A stretch of DNA of 64,000 nucleotides, from contig OY855904.1 in the NCBI GenBank assembly GCA_963693305.1, positions 18,712,496 to 18,776,495 of the forward strand, written 5' to 3'. The stretch is from Meandrina meandrites. Lineage: Eukaryota; Cnidaria; Anthozoa; Scleractinia; Meandrinidae. Below, piece by piece: positions 44,014 to 57,157 of this stretch (the stretch's first letter is position 1; every line of letters starts with the position of its first letter). The notes below the pieces were generated by a model. That model was given only the letters and a program-made list of their open reading frames with translations. It was not told where the DNA came from and searched no databases. The position numbers were made by a program, and so were the translations under genes.

Positions 44014-46404
44014 CTGTGCTTTCTTTCACCCCTTCAGGTCAAGGTAAAAATTTACAATTGGAATAGGTATGACTCTAAGCTCTTACTCCATGCGCATATA
44101 CTGGCACTAAATATTCAGTCAGTGTAAAACACAGAATGCGGACTGCAGACCGGGGTTGAAATGCAGACCAAGGGTAATGTAATGAAAATATCAGTCACAA
44201 AGCCATTTTACCCATTTGGTAAGCGTCAACACTTGATAAAAAGACACGTTCTAATCGGGTATCGTAATCAAAAGGTGAACTAGTGATAATTAAATTTTAA
44301 TTTTATTCTACTGCCACAACACTTTAAACTGTTTTAAATTGAAGCAGACTTAACCCTTCTGCAGTTAAGTTACCAAAAGGACTTTGCTTCCTTTGCAATA
44401 AAACACCCTAAAAATAAAAAGTACTTATTTTTAAAGCTTGAGCAAGCCGTGAACATATGGCATGATGTAGTCTAGCCGTGTCGACTTTGTATTTTTCTGA
44501 AAAAATCTATAAACCATTCAGTTTCATCCAATTTACAAACGCAGAAGACTTGAAATTGAATTTTGAGTCTTGCAAAAATCTTAAGTGCCTTTGCATAAAG
44601 AAGTAAAAATTTTACCAAATTTGTGTTGGCAAAAAAAACAAAATTGCCAGATCATTTTCATGGTCCCTCATGCAAAACGTTGTCTGACATACATTCCTTC
44701 AAACTTTGGTAACTAATCATGCAATGTTACTATTTTTCATCAAATCTGGTGCTTGGATGCAACTGATGGAGGTAAAATGGCTATTACTTTACCCTCAGTC
44801 TGTATTTTACTCCTGGCCTGCAGTCAGTATATTAAATACCCTCAATCTGCATTTTACCCACAGTCCGCAGTCTGTCTTTCAAATTTTCTTCTGGAACTAT
44901 TCACTTGGTAACTGCTCCATTCATGATAAAAGCTGCCATCCATTTTGATTTGTTAATTTTATTCTCAGTTACCCAGTTCAAGAAGTCGCACTGCAAGTTG
45001 ATTTTGCTCAATTTTTTTTTATTGCCTTTGCACAAAAACATGAACTCCCATTTACTTGGTTTTGGAAGTTTTTGAACAAAATTTTCCCATTCAGTTGATT
45101 TAGTCAAAATTAATACAGATGTCTCGGTTATATAGGTTTAAATTTTGTTCCTGTTCTTGTAATAAACTTAAACACAAAAAAACAAAACAGAAATTTATTT
45201 CACACCAGAGAAACATACTGAGAAAAGTAAATCCAAGATTTTAGACAAAATTAGTTTTACTGCTATTGGACTAACATAATATGACTGTCAACCACATTGG
45301 ATATCAGTCACGAACAAGTCTTGCAAACTCTTGGTGTGTTATCTTTTTCTTGTAGAAAATCTAACTTGACAGCACTTCCAGCAGATTGCAATGCAATATT
45401 GAACATTTCCAAACATCTCAAATTTCACCAAAAATAGTCTACTGCTCATCATATTCAACTCTCTTTTCAGTGCTTGGAGAAGTAATGAAGCACTGATTGA
45501 CAAGTGTTTGATTTATCATCAAACTAAAAAGTAAATGGAGAAAATCATAAACATCTATGCTAATTAAGATCACATATCCTTGAGAAGTTTTTTCAAGTAC
45601 ATGGATATTTGTTGCATTTTTTCTTTCATTGTCCATTTGTTCTCACAACTGTGATGCAAAATAGAATTTCCTTATTTTTGTGCTCGGAAAGCATTCTTGT
45701 TAGTTGCATCTATTTGGAAGCAACACTAAACAAATTCCTTAACTTTATCAGCTCTCAATCACTCAAAAATGTCTACAGTATTAATTTGTAAAAGATGACT
45801 GTTTATTGAGAACAACTAAAGCTTAGCTTTACAAATGGTAATAATATTATTTACATAAATTATTTACAGCAATATTTGAAATGAAAATTTAATAATAGTA
45901 TTGACACTAACAAATCGAATGTAAATAATAAAAATGAACAAGATTTATAAATCCAATTTCATATTTCCCAAGTGCATTTCTGGCAGCTGAAATAGTGTTC
46001 AGATTACACAATTTCTGTACACATTTTGCAATGATCTCCACAAACTGGAAGTATACATTTCCTGTTCAGTGTCATTCCTAGACAGATGTATAATTATATA
46101 TTTTTTGCAAAGAAGCTAAAAGATCAACAGAATGATGACTGGGCGTTCTGAAGCCGAACCTTTTCTACTGTTATTGACTACATTAGATGAAAGTTTATGT
46201 CATGACCAACACAAAGAGAGTTGGAACCTCACAGTCTATAGAAGTGATATGACTTCTCCCCTAGAGGAAGAATCATAATTGGTCAAAGAAAAAGGTAATT
46301 GAGCCAAAACTTCAGCAACAGTTGATGCAATTCTGAGTCTAATGTTAACTTTAGAAAATGCTACTATCTGAAGGGAATATAAATATCTATTTGAACACTG
46401 GTAT

Positions 46405-49371
46405 CTACTGTGACTCTTCTGATGCAAGATTTTTAATAAAAGATGATTGCAGACATTCTAGCCTGCTGACTTCCATAAACTTGGGGGTGGCAAATTTGTT
46501 GTACACAGCCTGCAAAATTAAAACAGAATATTGTAAACTTGGTATAATCATAACAATAATTTATGGAAATTGGTATTGACGAAATTATGCTCATCTGAGG
46601 AAAATGGGTCAAGCATTATGGCAGTCCAAGGAGTGCATACCCTCACACTTCTTTCTTCCTTGCTGCCCTCAACAGCCAATGCCTCTCAAAACTGGACATA
46701 AGAAATTCACTTCAAGTTTTTTCTGTCTGTTCACTCTCCTTTTGGTGCCCTCCCTCTTCAAAACTTAATGAATCCCCAGGTTTCTAGCTTTGAGGACTCC
46801 TTGATAAGACAGACAAAATTCAACACTTTTCAAGACTTCAAAACAAACCATCTTACCTTGAGCTTGGCACTTCCATCCAGAGTCTTTGTGATGAGCAAGG
46901 CAATTCTTCTAGCACAAGGTTGCAGTTTACTTTCCGAGTACATACTGTAGTATTCTAAGGTGGGTGTCCATTCTGAGCCATCATCTGCTTTCATTGCAAT
47001 GTATAATGACGCTGCAGCAATCACCGAGGGAAGAAATTGTACACATGCATAGTCCACGAGAGATAGCTCCATAAAGTACTTTGCCATTGTGTGTTTCATG
47101 CCATCAACCTAAACAACATTAACAAAAAGATTGATAAATATAGCTACAAATGCATTGAAGGAAAGCTGAAAGAGGGTTATGCTGGGCTCAGTGACATGAC
47201 CAAAGGGAAATTTCCCGGGGGAGGGTATACCAGCCCCCAGTGACAGCCGCATGTATGTACAGTATAATGCACACAAGTCAAAGATTTGTTTCTAAGATAG
47301 GATTCAAAATACTAGGAAATTTTTCATCCTCAGTTACAAAAGATGTACATACTGCTATTTCGTGGAACCAGCTAATGAAGAGCTTGTAGTCACTGGATGA
47401 AATTTCACAAGAAAACTACTAAGGCTCGAGATCATTTTGAGGGTAGAAAGATCAAAGAGCTGGCTGGTCTTGTTAATGAGCCTGTTGAGTTTTTTTCTTA
47501 GATAACGTTCTTGATTACTTGCAGGTTACTTACCTCACCAGCTTTGGAGTTTCTTCTCAGAAAATGAAGACAAAGTGGCTTTCCTACACTGAAATTAACA
47601 TTTTTAAAGATGAGAGCCTCCATTTTCCTGATCTCGCCTTTAGTGTACGTGTTGTCTGTGATGTAGACAAAGTCGCCAATTTCTGGGCAATACATCTCTT
47701 CATATTTGGAGGCCAAAAGCATAGCACTTACACCAACTAACTGAAGGTCTTTCTTAGAGACATCATAAACCTACAAATAATAAATTATTATTTTTAATAA
47801 TTAGACAAATTTAAAGGGAAAGTATCACAAGAGGTCTTCTAGGTTTTTGTGTAAACTATGATAGAATTATAGAATTATAAAGTTGTACTCGCTCACTCAC
47901 TGATCAACAAAACAACTTTTGAACAACAAATGGCATAAACGCTCTCTAAGATGTTAACAAACCAGAATCAATGGTTTAGTGATTTTCCTGCAAGCAACTC
48001 TATCAAACTTGAAAATGTCAGCCGAAATGTTTTCAAATTTTAGGCCACTTCTTTCCTAACAGTTCCAGTCACACAAGTTTTAAGTTTGTGACCAGTACAG
48101 TGCATTTTAGCATCGCCAGGCAACTGTTAGTGGATCCCCAATTAATACCAACACTTTCCCTGGATTTTCCAAGGTTCTCCAACTCAATTTACTATTTCAT
48201 TGTGATACACATGTTGAAACGACTAAACTAGAAAGCAACCATTCCCCAGTGTAGCATTAGATGGGCAACAAACTAAACTTCATGTAAGTAAGCCTATACA
48301 GATCTATTCAACCGGAGAAGGGGTCTGCACAAGCATTCGAGAGCCAGAATTTACAACCCAGTATGAAAATTTCGGAGTCTACTCACAAGTGTGTACATGC
48401 AGACTTTTCTGGAAGTATTTGTTTGCAACTTACCGAGAGAAATCTATCCAGGATGGATATCGTGATGTAGAGAGTTTCCTGCAACAGGCGGAAGCGATTG
48501 TGGACCTGTACAAGCCAGTCGACAAGGATGGCTCGCATTCTCTCTGTAATTTCTGTTCTTTGGCTCATGTATCTTGGGTTGACGTGGAATTCACACTGCA
48601 CAGAAAAAAAGCAAACTAGTAAACAACAAGTTCAAATGGTACGAGATAAGCAGCTAATATTTTGGCTCTATTCTTATTCAATAGGACGCAAATATTATGC
48701 AGCTTTATTGTGAAGAAACAAAAGCAAAGGGAAATTGAAATAACTCACCTCTAGTTTGTGCATGTATCGGTAAATTTCTTGTGCATATTCAGCGCATAGT
48801 TGTGGATTCGAGTGGTCGTCTTTGTCAATATCTACCACATTTGCAGGTCTGGCGGTCGAGAAACAAGATTCTAACGCTTCACCAATGATATCCATATCAA
48901 TTGTCTTTTCTTGTTGTTTAGCTTCATGACCTTTCGCTTGCTTCGACAACAAGGCAGTCGTTGCATCGGCTCTGTGCAAAGTTCTTTTGGATTTAGCGCC
49001 AAAGTTTGCAGAGGTCTGAAAGAAAAAAAGCAGTCAATACCACGACAAATACATATCTAAAACATTGCCCTTAATTGAACTGAAAGAGCTAAGCTGAAAT
49101 AGGATTTTTACCTTGCTCGTGAGCGCTGCGGGTTTGTTGCCCAAGTCGCCAAGAGCTGCACGAGGTCTCGCATTCTTTCCAAATTTTGCTTTCGCAGCCA
49201 ACAACTGCTCGTTTTCTTGGTCCTGGCGGATAACCTGTTTTGAACGAGAAGGATTTATAAACAACTTGAACGGACTTACAACAAGTCAAGTTAGTTCCAT
49301 TTCCAAACTTGAACGCAACGGCATTCAATTTTCGAAAACTTACGTTTCCCAATCGTCCAACGGCTGCCATA
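46405..49371 (-). CDS. CCNB: G2/mitotic-specific cyclin B, complete
   Basis: Regulatory subunit of the Cdk1 mitotic kinase. Seven exons, 390 residues, all phase 0: 49345-49371, 49112-49234, 48749-49015, 48434-48595, 47534-47770, 46857-47108, 46405-46509. The N terminus has a destruction box, RAALGDLGN, encoded in exon 2, the APC/C degradation signal. The cyclin-box signature is [18 protein letters not shown] in exon 4; exon 5 has [20 protein letters not shown], typical of B rather than A cyclins; exon 6 has [20 protein letters not shown] and exon 7 the C-terminal helix ([15 protein letters not shown]). Every exon starts and ends on a codon boundary. B1 versus B2 cannot be told. The divergent neighbour is GPHR, 356 bp away. 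Confidence 0.96.
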
Positions 49372-49727
49372 ATGCTTGAACAATACTTGAGAATATAAAC
49401 ACTTGATAACGGTTTGATAAAAACTAAAACGCAGACGAAAACTAGCGAATGAGAGGATTCTACGGACTTCAAGGCTGTACTGACTTCTTCGATTCGATGA
49501 GTTGTTCGCGTAGTTTGACCAACGCGTGGTGAAGGACCGTATTTGAAATACCCACTCTGCGATCTGATTGGTCGATTAGGTATTCAGAAATCTTAGTCAC
49601 CTACGTCACACTCCATGTGACCCCGTGCAACTTCTCATCGGCACAACTTCGTGCAGCTTTCGTTACTTGCCGGGAGGTGTCGGTTAGCATCGTGAGCGAC
49701 GCTAGACGTGGCAACTGCTTGGTGAAA
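49372..49727. promoter_or_regulatory. Bidirectional promoter between cyclin B and GPHR
   Basis: 356 bp between divergent start codons. On the minus strand (cyclin B direction) GACCAATCAG, a full NF-Y-type CCAAT box, lies at 49567-49571 (core). A TTTGAA hexamer at 49542-49547 resembles the cell-cycle homology region found with CCAAT boxes in mitotic gene promoters, but it reads on the plus strand. No TATA box seen. Start sites unknown. Confidence 0.55.
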
Positions 49728-51738
49728 ATGTCGTTTTTTGCGGATTGTGCCGTTGTTTTTTGCTCACAGTTCTTTTTCTTTGGTATGGGTTGGATGTTCT
49801 TCATGAGAAGATTGTTTAGAAACTATGAAGTTCACCACGTGGCCGTTCAGCTGGTTTTCTCGTTGACATTCTCTCTCTCCTGCACCATGTTTGAGCTGGT
49901 CATTTTCGAGATTTTGGGAGTACTAGAGAAGAGTTCGAGATTCTTTCACTGGAAACTCGGACTTTATTCCATGCTTTTTACTTTAATCTTCCTCCTACCC
50001 TATTACATATCTTATTTCTTGGTCAAGACATTGCGATTTATTCACCGAAGGAGAACTGTAGCATTGTTGGCAGGTACCTTTTGGATTGCATTTTTGTACA
50101 TGTTTTGGAAAATAGGTAACCCATTCCCGATTTTGAGTTCTAAGCATGGAATATTCTCGATTGAGCAAGGAATCAGCCGAGTTGGTGTAATAGGCGTCAC
50201 AATGATGGCCATATTATCTGGATTTGGTGCAGTGAACTGTCCCTACACCTACATGACGTACTTTATGAGACATGTCACTGATGCAGACATTCAAAATCTC
50301 GAGAGAAGACAGTTCCAAACAATGGACATTATCCTTAGTAAGAAAAAGAGAATTGCGCTTGCAAAGAGGGAGAGCCAGCGATTTGCTGCAACAGCACAAC
50401 AAAAGACAGGTAGTGTGCTCGCTCAACCAAAGCAATGTAGCCCCCTCCCCTCCCTCCGCCCTCCCCCTTTTCATAGGTGAGGGTGGGAATGAATTCTGAA
50501 TTAAAACATCATTCCGACCAAGAAAACTACCTCTCTATCACAGAATCCTTTAGCAGCTTGGAACACCCACAAAAATCCCCTGCATAAATATAATGTGCCT
50601 AATTCCATCAGACCACCCTAGATGCCCCTTCCTAGGTACCCTCTGGTGCGCCTATTAAGCTAGTTTCATGAAGAGTTGATTGTTATATTTCTTTCTTTTC
50701 ATTTTATTTCTGTTGATGGTATACATACAAAAGAACAGAGAAAAAGTATCAGACAGCATGTGGTTGCCTTTCTGTTTGATAGGGCCTGGGTCCCCAGGCC
50801 AGGTCAAATCAAATCAACTTTTTATTACAGAAACAGAAGGGAACAAATGTACAAATTACCAATTCAAAAAGAAAATTACACAGAGCCACTATCAGAAGAT
50901 CTCTAAATTCCAACCCCTTTTGCTTCCCCAAAAACGTTTGATGTTCTCTTCTTCCCCTGCTCTTCTTCAATCTGGTTTATCGAATATAAAATGTCAGAAA
51001 CCTCAATTATCTCATAATATGTGTCTTTATTATTTACCAACAGGAATTTGGAGCATGCTCAGTAGTATGGCAGGAAGTGGCGCACCTGATACAAGTTATC
51101 TCCAGAAGGAAGTAGATGTTTTGGAAGAACTAAGCCGACAACTGTTCTTGGAAATTGTAGATCTGCATAACACCAAAGAAAGAATGGAGTTGTCAAAGAC
51201 ATTACAAGGAAAATACTTTGACTTGGTTGGGCATATATTTTCAGGATACTGTATCTGGAAAATTTTCATTTCAACAGTAAACATTGTGTTTGATCGGGTT
51301 GGCAAGACAGATCCTGTCACTCGTGGCATTGAAATAACTGTCAATTATCTGGGTTGGAAGTTCGATGTGCTCTTCTGGTCGCAGCATATCTCATTCTTCC
51401 TGATTGGGATTTTAATTGTGACATCCATCAGAGGTCTTCTTATCACACTGACAAAGTTTTTCAATGCAATGGCAAGCAGCAAGTCATCGAACATTATTGT
51501 CCTCTTTTTGGCTGAAATCATGGGGATGTATTTTGTGTCATCAGTCCTGTTAATGAGAATGAACATGCCTGGCAAATACCGGGAAATTATTACAGAAGTA
51601 CTTGGTGAACTTCAGTTTAATTTCTACCATCGTTGGTTTGATGTAATTTTCCTTATAAGTGCTCTTTCTAGTATTGGGTTTCTGTATCTTGCTCACAAGC
51701 AAGCTCCTGAAAAACACATGTACGACAATTCCTTTTAA
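49728..51738 (+). CDS. GPR89: Golgi pH regulator (GPR89 family), complete
   Basis: Multi-pass membrane anion channel needed for Golgi acidification in vertebrates; plant relatives (GTG) were proposed as abscisic-acid receptors. Two exons, 49728-50409 and 51044-51738, giving 458 residues, close to the human 455. The donor is AAAGACAG|GTAGTG and the acceptor ACCAACAG|GAATTTGG, joining as QQKTGIWSML. The start MSFFADCAVVFCSQFFFFGM fits the family N terminus. Hydrophobic segments recur along the chain, with a conserved central cytoplasmic loop (NCPYTYMTYFMRHV, ERRQFQTMDII) and the C-terminal half containing YCIWKIFISTVNIVFDRVG, FWSQHISFFLIGILIVTSIR and FNFYHRWFDVIFLISALSS. The single 634-bp intron makes the structure far simpler than its neighbours. 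AATAAA at 52217-52222 is a possible poly(A) signal. Confidence 0.95.
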
Positions 51739-52216
51739 ATTTGCCGTAACAAAGGATCTACTCTAAGTTGTTATAATTCGTCTAACCTGTGAAGTGGTTG
51801 GTTCCAACGTACAACCAAATTGTCACAACAAACTTAAATTAGTATGTTACACAAAATTTCATTTAAAATTTATATGCAATGCTGTGCTGCTTTTGTCAAG
51901 AATTTTCCAGATTTATACTTACAATAACTAAACAACTGTGTTCAAAATTAGCATTTCCTGTTTTTTTTTATGGATGATTAGCTTCTGTTGCCACACAATA
52001 AGCAGTGTTGGCTTACACCAAAGTTACACTTGATTTTAGTTGGCCATCAACCCACTGTGTCACTCAAAGCTTAGCTGTACTGTGCATTGTTTTGTCCCAG
52101 AACTGACAATTGAAAACACACTACATTCAATTTACAAGATTGGTATAATCAGTAATTCTCATTGTAGCTACAAAATGTAAAGTAGTGGCATTTTCATATT
52201 TTATAGTATTCTATAG

Positions 52217-52222
52217 AATAAA
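52217..52222 (+). terminator. Candidate polyadenylation signal of GPHR
   Basis: AATAAA 479 bp after the GPHR stop codon, before the first repeat-rich block. Other hexamers were not exhaustively searched. Confidence 0.45.
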
Positions 52223-52592
52223 ATGGATTATGAGAAGTGCATTAGTCTGTGAAGTAAAACACTTTGGCTGCCAGTTGTGTAATAATGATTATAATAATAA
52301 TAATAACATTAATAGTAATTAAGCAATTTTCACTTGACTGTCAAAAGTAATTTGCGTTTACTTTGGTTTTGCATTACTACGCTCAGTGATTGGCTTGAAA
52401 AACTCGCTCCACTTTCTCAACCTATCAGAAGTAAAACCAACGCCAATCACAACTTGCTCACTCAAATTTTCCTGGGCTTCGTGTAATTGTTTTGAGTTTT
52501 GATTGGACAATGGGTTGTTCTGTGTCCTTTGTGATTGGCCAGAGTAATTACTTTGGCTTTGATTTTACGACACTCAATCAAAAACTGCTCTG

Positions 52593-52598
52593 ATGATG

Positions 52599-52643
<45 letters not shown>

Positions 52644-52659
52644 CTAATAATAATAATAA
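52593..52659. repeat. (AAT)n microsatellite
   Basis: Sixty-seven bp of AAT/TAA triplets with a few ACT interruptions, in the spacer right of GPHR. Confidence 0.95.
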
Positions 52660-53407
52660 ATGCATGCTAATGATTTGTACTTCCAGGAAATATCCCTACC
52701 CACCCTGAGAAAGATCATTGAAAATTCTGAGAGAAGGGTGTTTTGACAGCTAATATCCAGAGGGGTGGGTGGAGGGTTCAATCTGTAAGTAGAGGTTTGG
52801 CTGCATTGTACAGTAATAGTTGACTCAGCACCCTTCTTACGATTTGCTCAGAGAAAGCTTAGGCTCACTGTATCATACTTTTGCCATCATTTTCTTACAA
52901 GAAGAAAACCATGGGTTTGCAAGGCTCAAAAAAATGGCTGGCCACCTTCTGGGCCAAATATAATTTTCTCTTAGGCAAGGAACTTTTTAAGCTCACTTGC
53001 AGACAAGGTCTACTCCCTCAATTAAGATATAAGGGCAAGAAAGGGAAAACTTAGACAAGCATATTAATGCCCTAAACACAGTTTGGGGGGTTGCTTGTCA
53101 AAAGGACAACTTTCATGGAATTTGCCTGGTTTGTGCTTCATTCCTGCTGCACTTACATTCGTACAGTTTGGTCCAAACAGCATAATAGCATATCACACTA
53201 TGCAACCATGGTTGCAGCTCCAAAGATGGGGATATGTAGTATAAGTGAATGGCAGAAGGAAGTCTATGTGAGAAAAAGAGGGATTATCAAGGTGTTAGGG
53301 CTGGAAGAAATACGAAATGTTTGCAACACTGCATATATCTTTGTGTTTGGATAAAACATGGGACCTGCACAATTGAAGGGAGGCAGTAAGTTCATACCCC
53401 ACACCTG

Positions 53408-53621
53408 AGGCCCTGCCAGGGTAAATTCTGACAAGCGACATGGGCCAAAAAGTAGCGACAGCGCTCAAACGAAATAGCGACAAATTAATGACTGACGAAG
53501 CCAAATGTATGTCGCTAAATTTCCGACAGCGTTGTGTAGCCTTGACAAAACGCCGACACGAGACATTTTAAAATTCCGACAAGCGACCTGGGACACCCCC
53601 CTGGCAGGGCCTCACACATGC
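53408..53621. mobile_element. Short foldback with TGAGGCCCTGCCAGGG ends
   Basis: Left TGAGGCCCTGCCAGGG and right CCCTGGCAGGGCCTCA are exact complements. The inside repeats 'gcgaca' and 'ccgaca' motifs. No clear target duplication. Confidence 0.65.
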
Positions 53622-54127
53622 AAGAAGCTTTCACCATTTGTCACATAACTTTCTGTACAGCACTTATTTGATGTGTGAAAACTACAAGTGCCTCAGTCTA
53701 TTAAATTGAGGTCATGACCCCATTGTGTGGGGGGCCAGTGGGGTTTGAACTTTCCGTTCATTTTACTCCCGGCTCCCACCCCTTTGCATAGTGGCTCCCA
53801 CTCTTTGTCCCATTTCTATTGCAAAATTTTATGAAATTTTTCTCAATTATTTTCTGCGGGTTCCCACCACCTTGGGCCTTGGGGAACCCAACTTCTTGCC
53901 CTCCCTTCTCCCACCTCCCGTACTCCTCCTGCCCCCCCTCCCCCCCCCCCCCCCTCTCACCATTATGGCTTTGAAAAATAGGTGTCAGCTCAATGAGGAT
54001 AAGATTTACTTGGACAAACTTTTTAGAGATTTTTATTGATCTATGCCATGTGTACAGTTTCTCTACTAAAGAATAATCAAGATGCACCGTAATACAAAAA
54101 TAATTACATGTTTTTCATGATGGAATC

Positions 54128-54473
54128 TTAAAGGGACACGGTCATGCCTGAAATGCCATATTTTATAGGAATGGCCTGTAGCTTGCTATATTTGCGCTTT
54201 ATTGTCTTGTAATAGGAAAGGAAAAATGCTAGAAGTGGTAAAAGCAAAGAAATATCAACCAAGACATTTCTGGACATCCTCTCCAAAAAATTAATCAATA
54301 GCAATCCACTTCCATCCTTGCAATCCTGTTCTTCTTTCTCAAAATAACTGTTCTTTCTTGTTTTGTGGGATCTTTTTATCAAATTTATTCGTGTATTTGG
54401 TGGCATTTGGCAATATACTAAGGTAATTAGAAAATAGAAATTTCTAAGATCAGCCGTGATAGTGTCCCTTTAA
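54128..54473. mobile_element. piggyBac-like MITE flanked by TTAA
   Basis: TTAA at 54128-54131 and 54470-54473 flank inverted ends AGGGACACGGTCA and TGATAGTGTCCCT. TTAA duplication plus short inverted ends is the piggyBac pattern. 346 bp including the TTAA copies; no transposase. Confidence 0.7.
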
Positions 54474-56161
54474 ACTTGAATACACGTCAATAAGGATTTT
54501 TGCAAAATAACAGATGCAAGATGGGAAAATTTCTTCCATTTCTTAGTAGGAATGATCAGGGCCTCTGTACATATTAATATTAAAATTATCAAAAATAAAT
54601 GTTGACGGTATCTGTGACTTCACATTGTCTTCATCTATTATCCATGATGCAATTCATTAGATTTGGTGAAAAATTACTAACTTACAAAATGTGATTATTT
54701 TTATGCTAAATTAGAACTAACAAATGTGTACTATTTGCGACGAAACTAGTTTACTTGTGTCATTTTTCATTAAACAATACTGCTGTTACTGTTTATTTGA
54801 CATATAAAACACTCAAACATAGAAAATAGCATCCACATCCAAGACAAATTAAAAATTACAAAAAATTTAAAATACCAGTCCAGGGAATTTAAAAACTTAA
54901 TTTCCATCAAAACGATTAACGCTTCTTACACGCCTTACAAAACGTACAACTGACATGATTTAGAGACCCTATGCATAATTTGCATGTCTTAAAAAAACAA
55001 AATTGGTAGATTCATTCAACTTCTGATTGAAATAACAACTGTGAGTGTCACTAAAAGAAAATGTATTTAAACATTTTGACAATCCACGAAAATAGCTGGA
55101 TATCAGTTAACTTCTGTTCACAAAGAACATCTTATGATATTGTAAAAAGGTTACATCCCAATTATTAAATGTATTTCTATGAAGTTTCAGCATCATATTA
55201 CAAATAGTTTCAAATCATAAACTGTGATAACTTTAAACATTTGATGCTCTCCACATAACAGTCGTAACTTTCAAAAACAGCACAAAAGCAGCATTTTTAG
55301 TAATCTTTATACATGTAACATGCAAGGAAGCTACAGATTATTGTATTGAAAGTGATGGTTTCCTAATATCTATTATGCATAGGATCTATACAGCTTATTT
55401 TGAATGGTATAAAAATATAAGGAACTAGAAATCAGAAAGGTTATTTTTATGCTGCCATGCAAATCACATTGATAAGGGGTATGAAGAAACGTTTTCTTTT
55501 TTTATCCAGTATTATTAATTTTCTAACTTCAATACAGCTACATTTTTACCTATCTACTCATTATTCACTTAAATGATGGCAATTTTTTAAAACATGAAAA
55601 AAATTCAACAGATAAATAGAAATGTAAATGCTAGGTTAAAAAAAATTCATTTACTTCTCTTATTAAGAGATTACCATATTTAAAAGAACTTGATATCTTG
55701 TTTAACATGCTAAAAAACCCCGATATTGATGAACATGTCATATTTCTTATACTGCTCTTTTCAAACGAAAGATAAAGAAATTAATTAGCTAAGAGGGGGT
55801 GAATAGATTCATGGATTGACAAATTTGGTCTTAAAAGCACAGGGATTGCAGACTTTTGTCTATCTGGGGATCAACTGAGAAATTAAGGCCTGCATTTTGG
55901 ACTTTGCCTGCTGTAAGGTTCCAGATATATCGGTAAGTTGAGTATTCTCAGTCCACTTTTTCCAAGGATGATTGCAGTGAAAGTACATTTGTATAGCACA
56001 GAAAGCTTTCAAGTATTGCAGATCTGAATCTGATTAAAAACAATGGCAGATCAATGGATTGAGCCAGAACAGGCACAGGTTGGCCTATTCACCCCCCCCC
56101 CCCCCCCCCCCCCCCTTAATTAAGTCTACCAAGCAGCAAACTGAAAAACAGCAACACTAGT

Positions 56162-57034
56162 CAGGGTTCAAAATAAAATTTCGTTTTTAGCTTGAATATG
56201 TCGGCTTTTTTTGTCAAGGCTCATTTTTTTCCCGGCTAGATCTAGAGCCATGCGTTTTCAAGGGACACAATCCATATGCATACATGACGTACCCATAGGC
56301 TTGCAATGCATTCTGGGGCGATTTCAATTTAGTTTTCCGAACTGAAAATATTTTACGGCAAAGCAAAAGAATGGATTGGAGCAATTTGACTTCTTTTCTT
56401 ATTTTGAATGTTTGAGAAGTAAATAAGATCTTCCAATATAATTTTCTGGAGGGACACAATACCTGAGAAGGTGGGGCGGCCCGTTATTCATCTTAACACA
56501 GAAATGAAGTTGCCACATTGGCCACTAAACCGCAAAACCCAGGGGTGCTTACCATTTACATGGAAAAACCGGAAATTCCAGTTGGAAAATCAAATGGTTC
56601 GCATCATTCTGTTTGGAACGTTTTGCAAATTATGGGCTTTAGGTTGTGGTTTTTAACTTTTCGTCTTCCTTTCAATCTAGTCAGTGCAGATGGATAATCT
56701 TTGAACCTTTTGTTTCTTTCGTAAAGCCAAAATCAGTTATGAAATGTTTCCGCATGAAATTTCCAACCGGATAGTTCGTGTAAATGGTAAACACCCCGGA
56801 AGTTTTAGTCGCCAAAGATGAAATTTTGGTCGCATTAGCCACCAGTGAGTCGCACTTTCTAACCCTGTAGCTGCTTTATTGTCTGATATAAAATGTTTCC
56901 TTCAACTTACAGCAACTTTGATTTCAATTGGCCGATCAAGGCATGATATTTAATATTTCTTCGGTGAAAAGTAGCCGGCAAGTGTGGTCAAAGTGCCGGC
57001 TACCGCCGACAGCCGGCTGCTATTTTGAACCCTG
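56162..57034. mobile_element. CAGGG-TIR element, 873 bp
   Basis: Starts CAGGGTTCAAAATA, ends TATTTTGAACCCTG (exact complement), flanked on both sides by ACTAGT (56156-56161 and 57035-57040). 'gccggctac' and 'agccggctgc' blocks lie near the right end. No transposase frame seen. It is 120 bp from the kinase stop codon. Confidence 0.8.
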
Positions 57035-57157
57035 ACTAGTGGCCAGAAAGGGAAATGTGACATTTGACCTTTAACTGATTCTTCAACATTTAAACACTTG
57101 ACAATTCTTCTGATGGTTAATTACTAACTAAGGTTAATAACAAATGTGCTGTTTGAA

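Larger units (their letters stand above)
43123..46404. other. Convergent spacer between PSMA1 and cyclin B
   Basis: Contains both 3' untranslated regions, the nested foldback at 43384-44013, and a weak inverted pair of tracts around 44120-44170 and 44830-44880 (gcggactgcagacc against cagtccgcagtctg). No exon is supported; open frames here are short and without resemblance. TTTATT at 45802-45807 could be the cyclin B poly(A) signal, which would imply a 600-bp 3' UTR. Confidence 0.55.
51739..57157. other. Convergent spacer between GPHR and the CSK-family kinase
   Basis: About 5.4 kb without a supported exon. It holds the 3' UTRs, the (AAT)n array, elements at 53408-53621, 54128-54473 and 56162-57034, and poly-C tracts at 53941-53954 and 56092-56115. 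The block 54480-56000 is uniformly AT-rich and repeat-poor and could be a long kinase 3' UTR (TTTATT, i.e. AATAAA on the minus strand, at 54792-54797), but nothing proves it. Confidence 0.5.

Noticed and set aside
50680..51043. Extended N terminus of the second GPHR exon (open frame from 50680)
   Set aside because: This is in-frame intron sequence. A good acceptor at 51043 joins directly to the first exon and restores the conserved family sequence.
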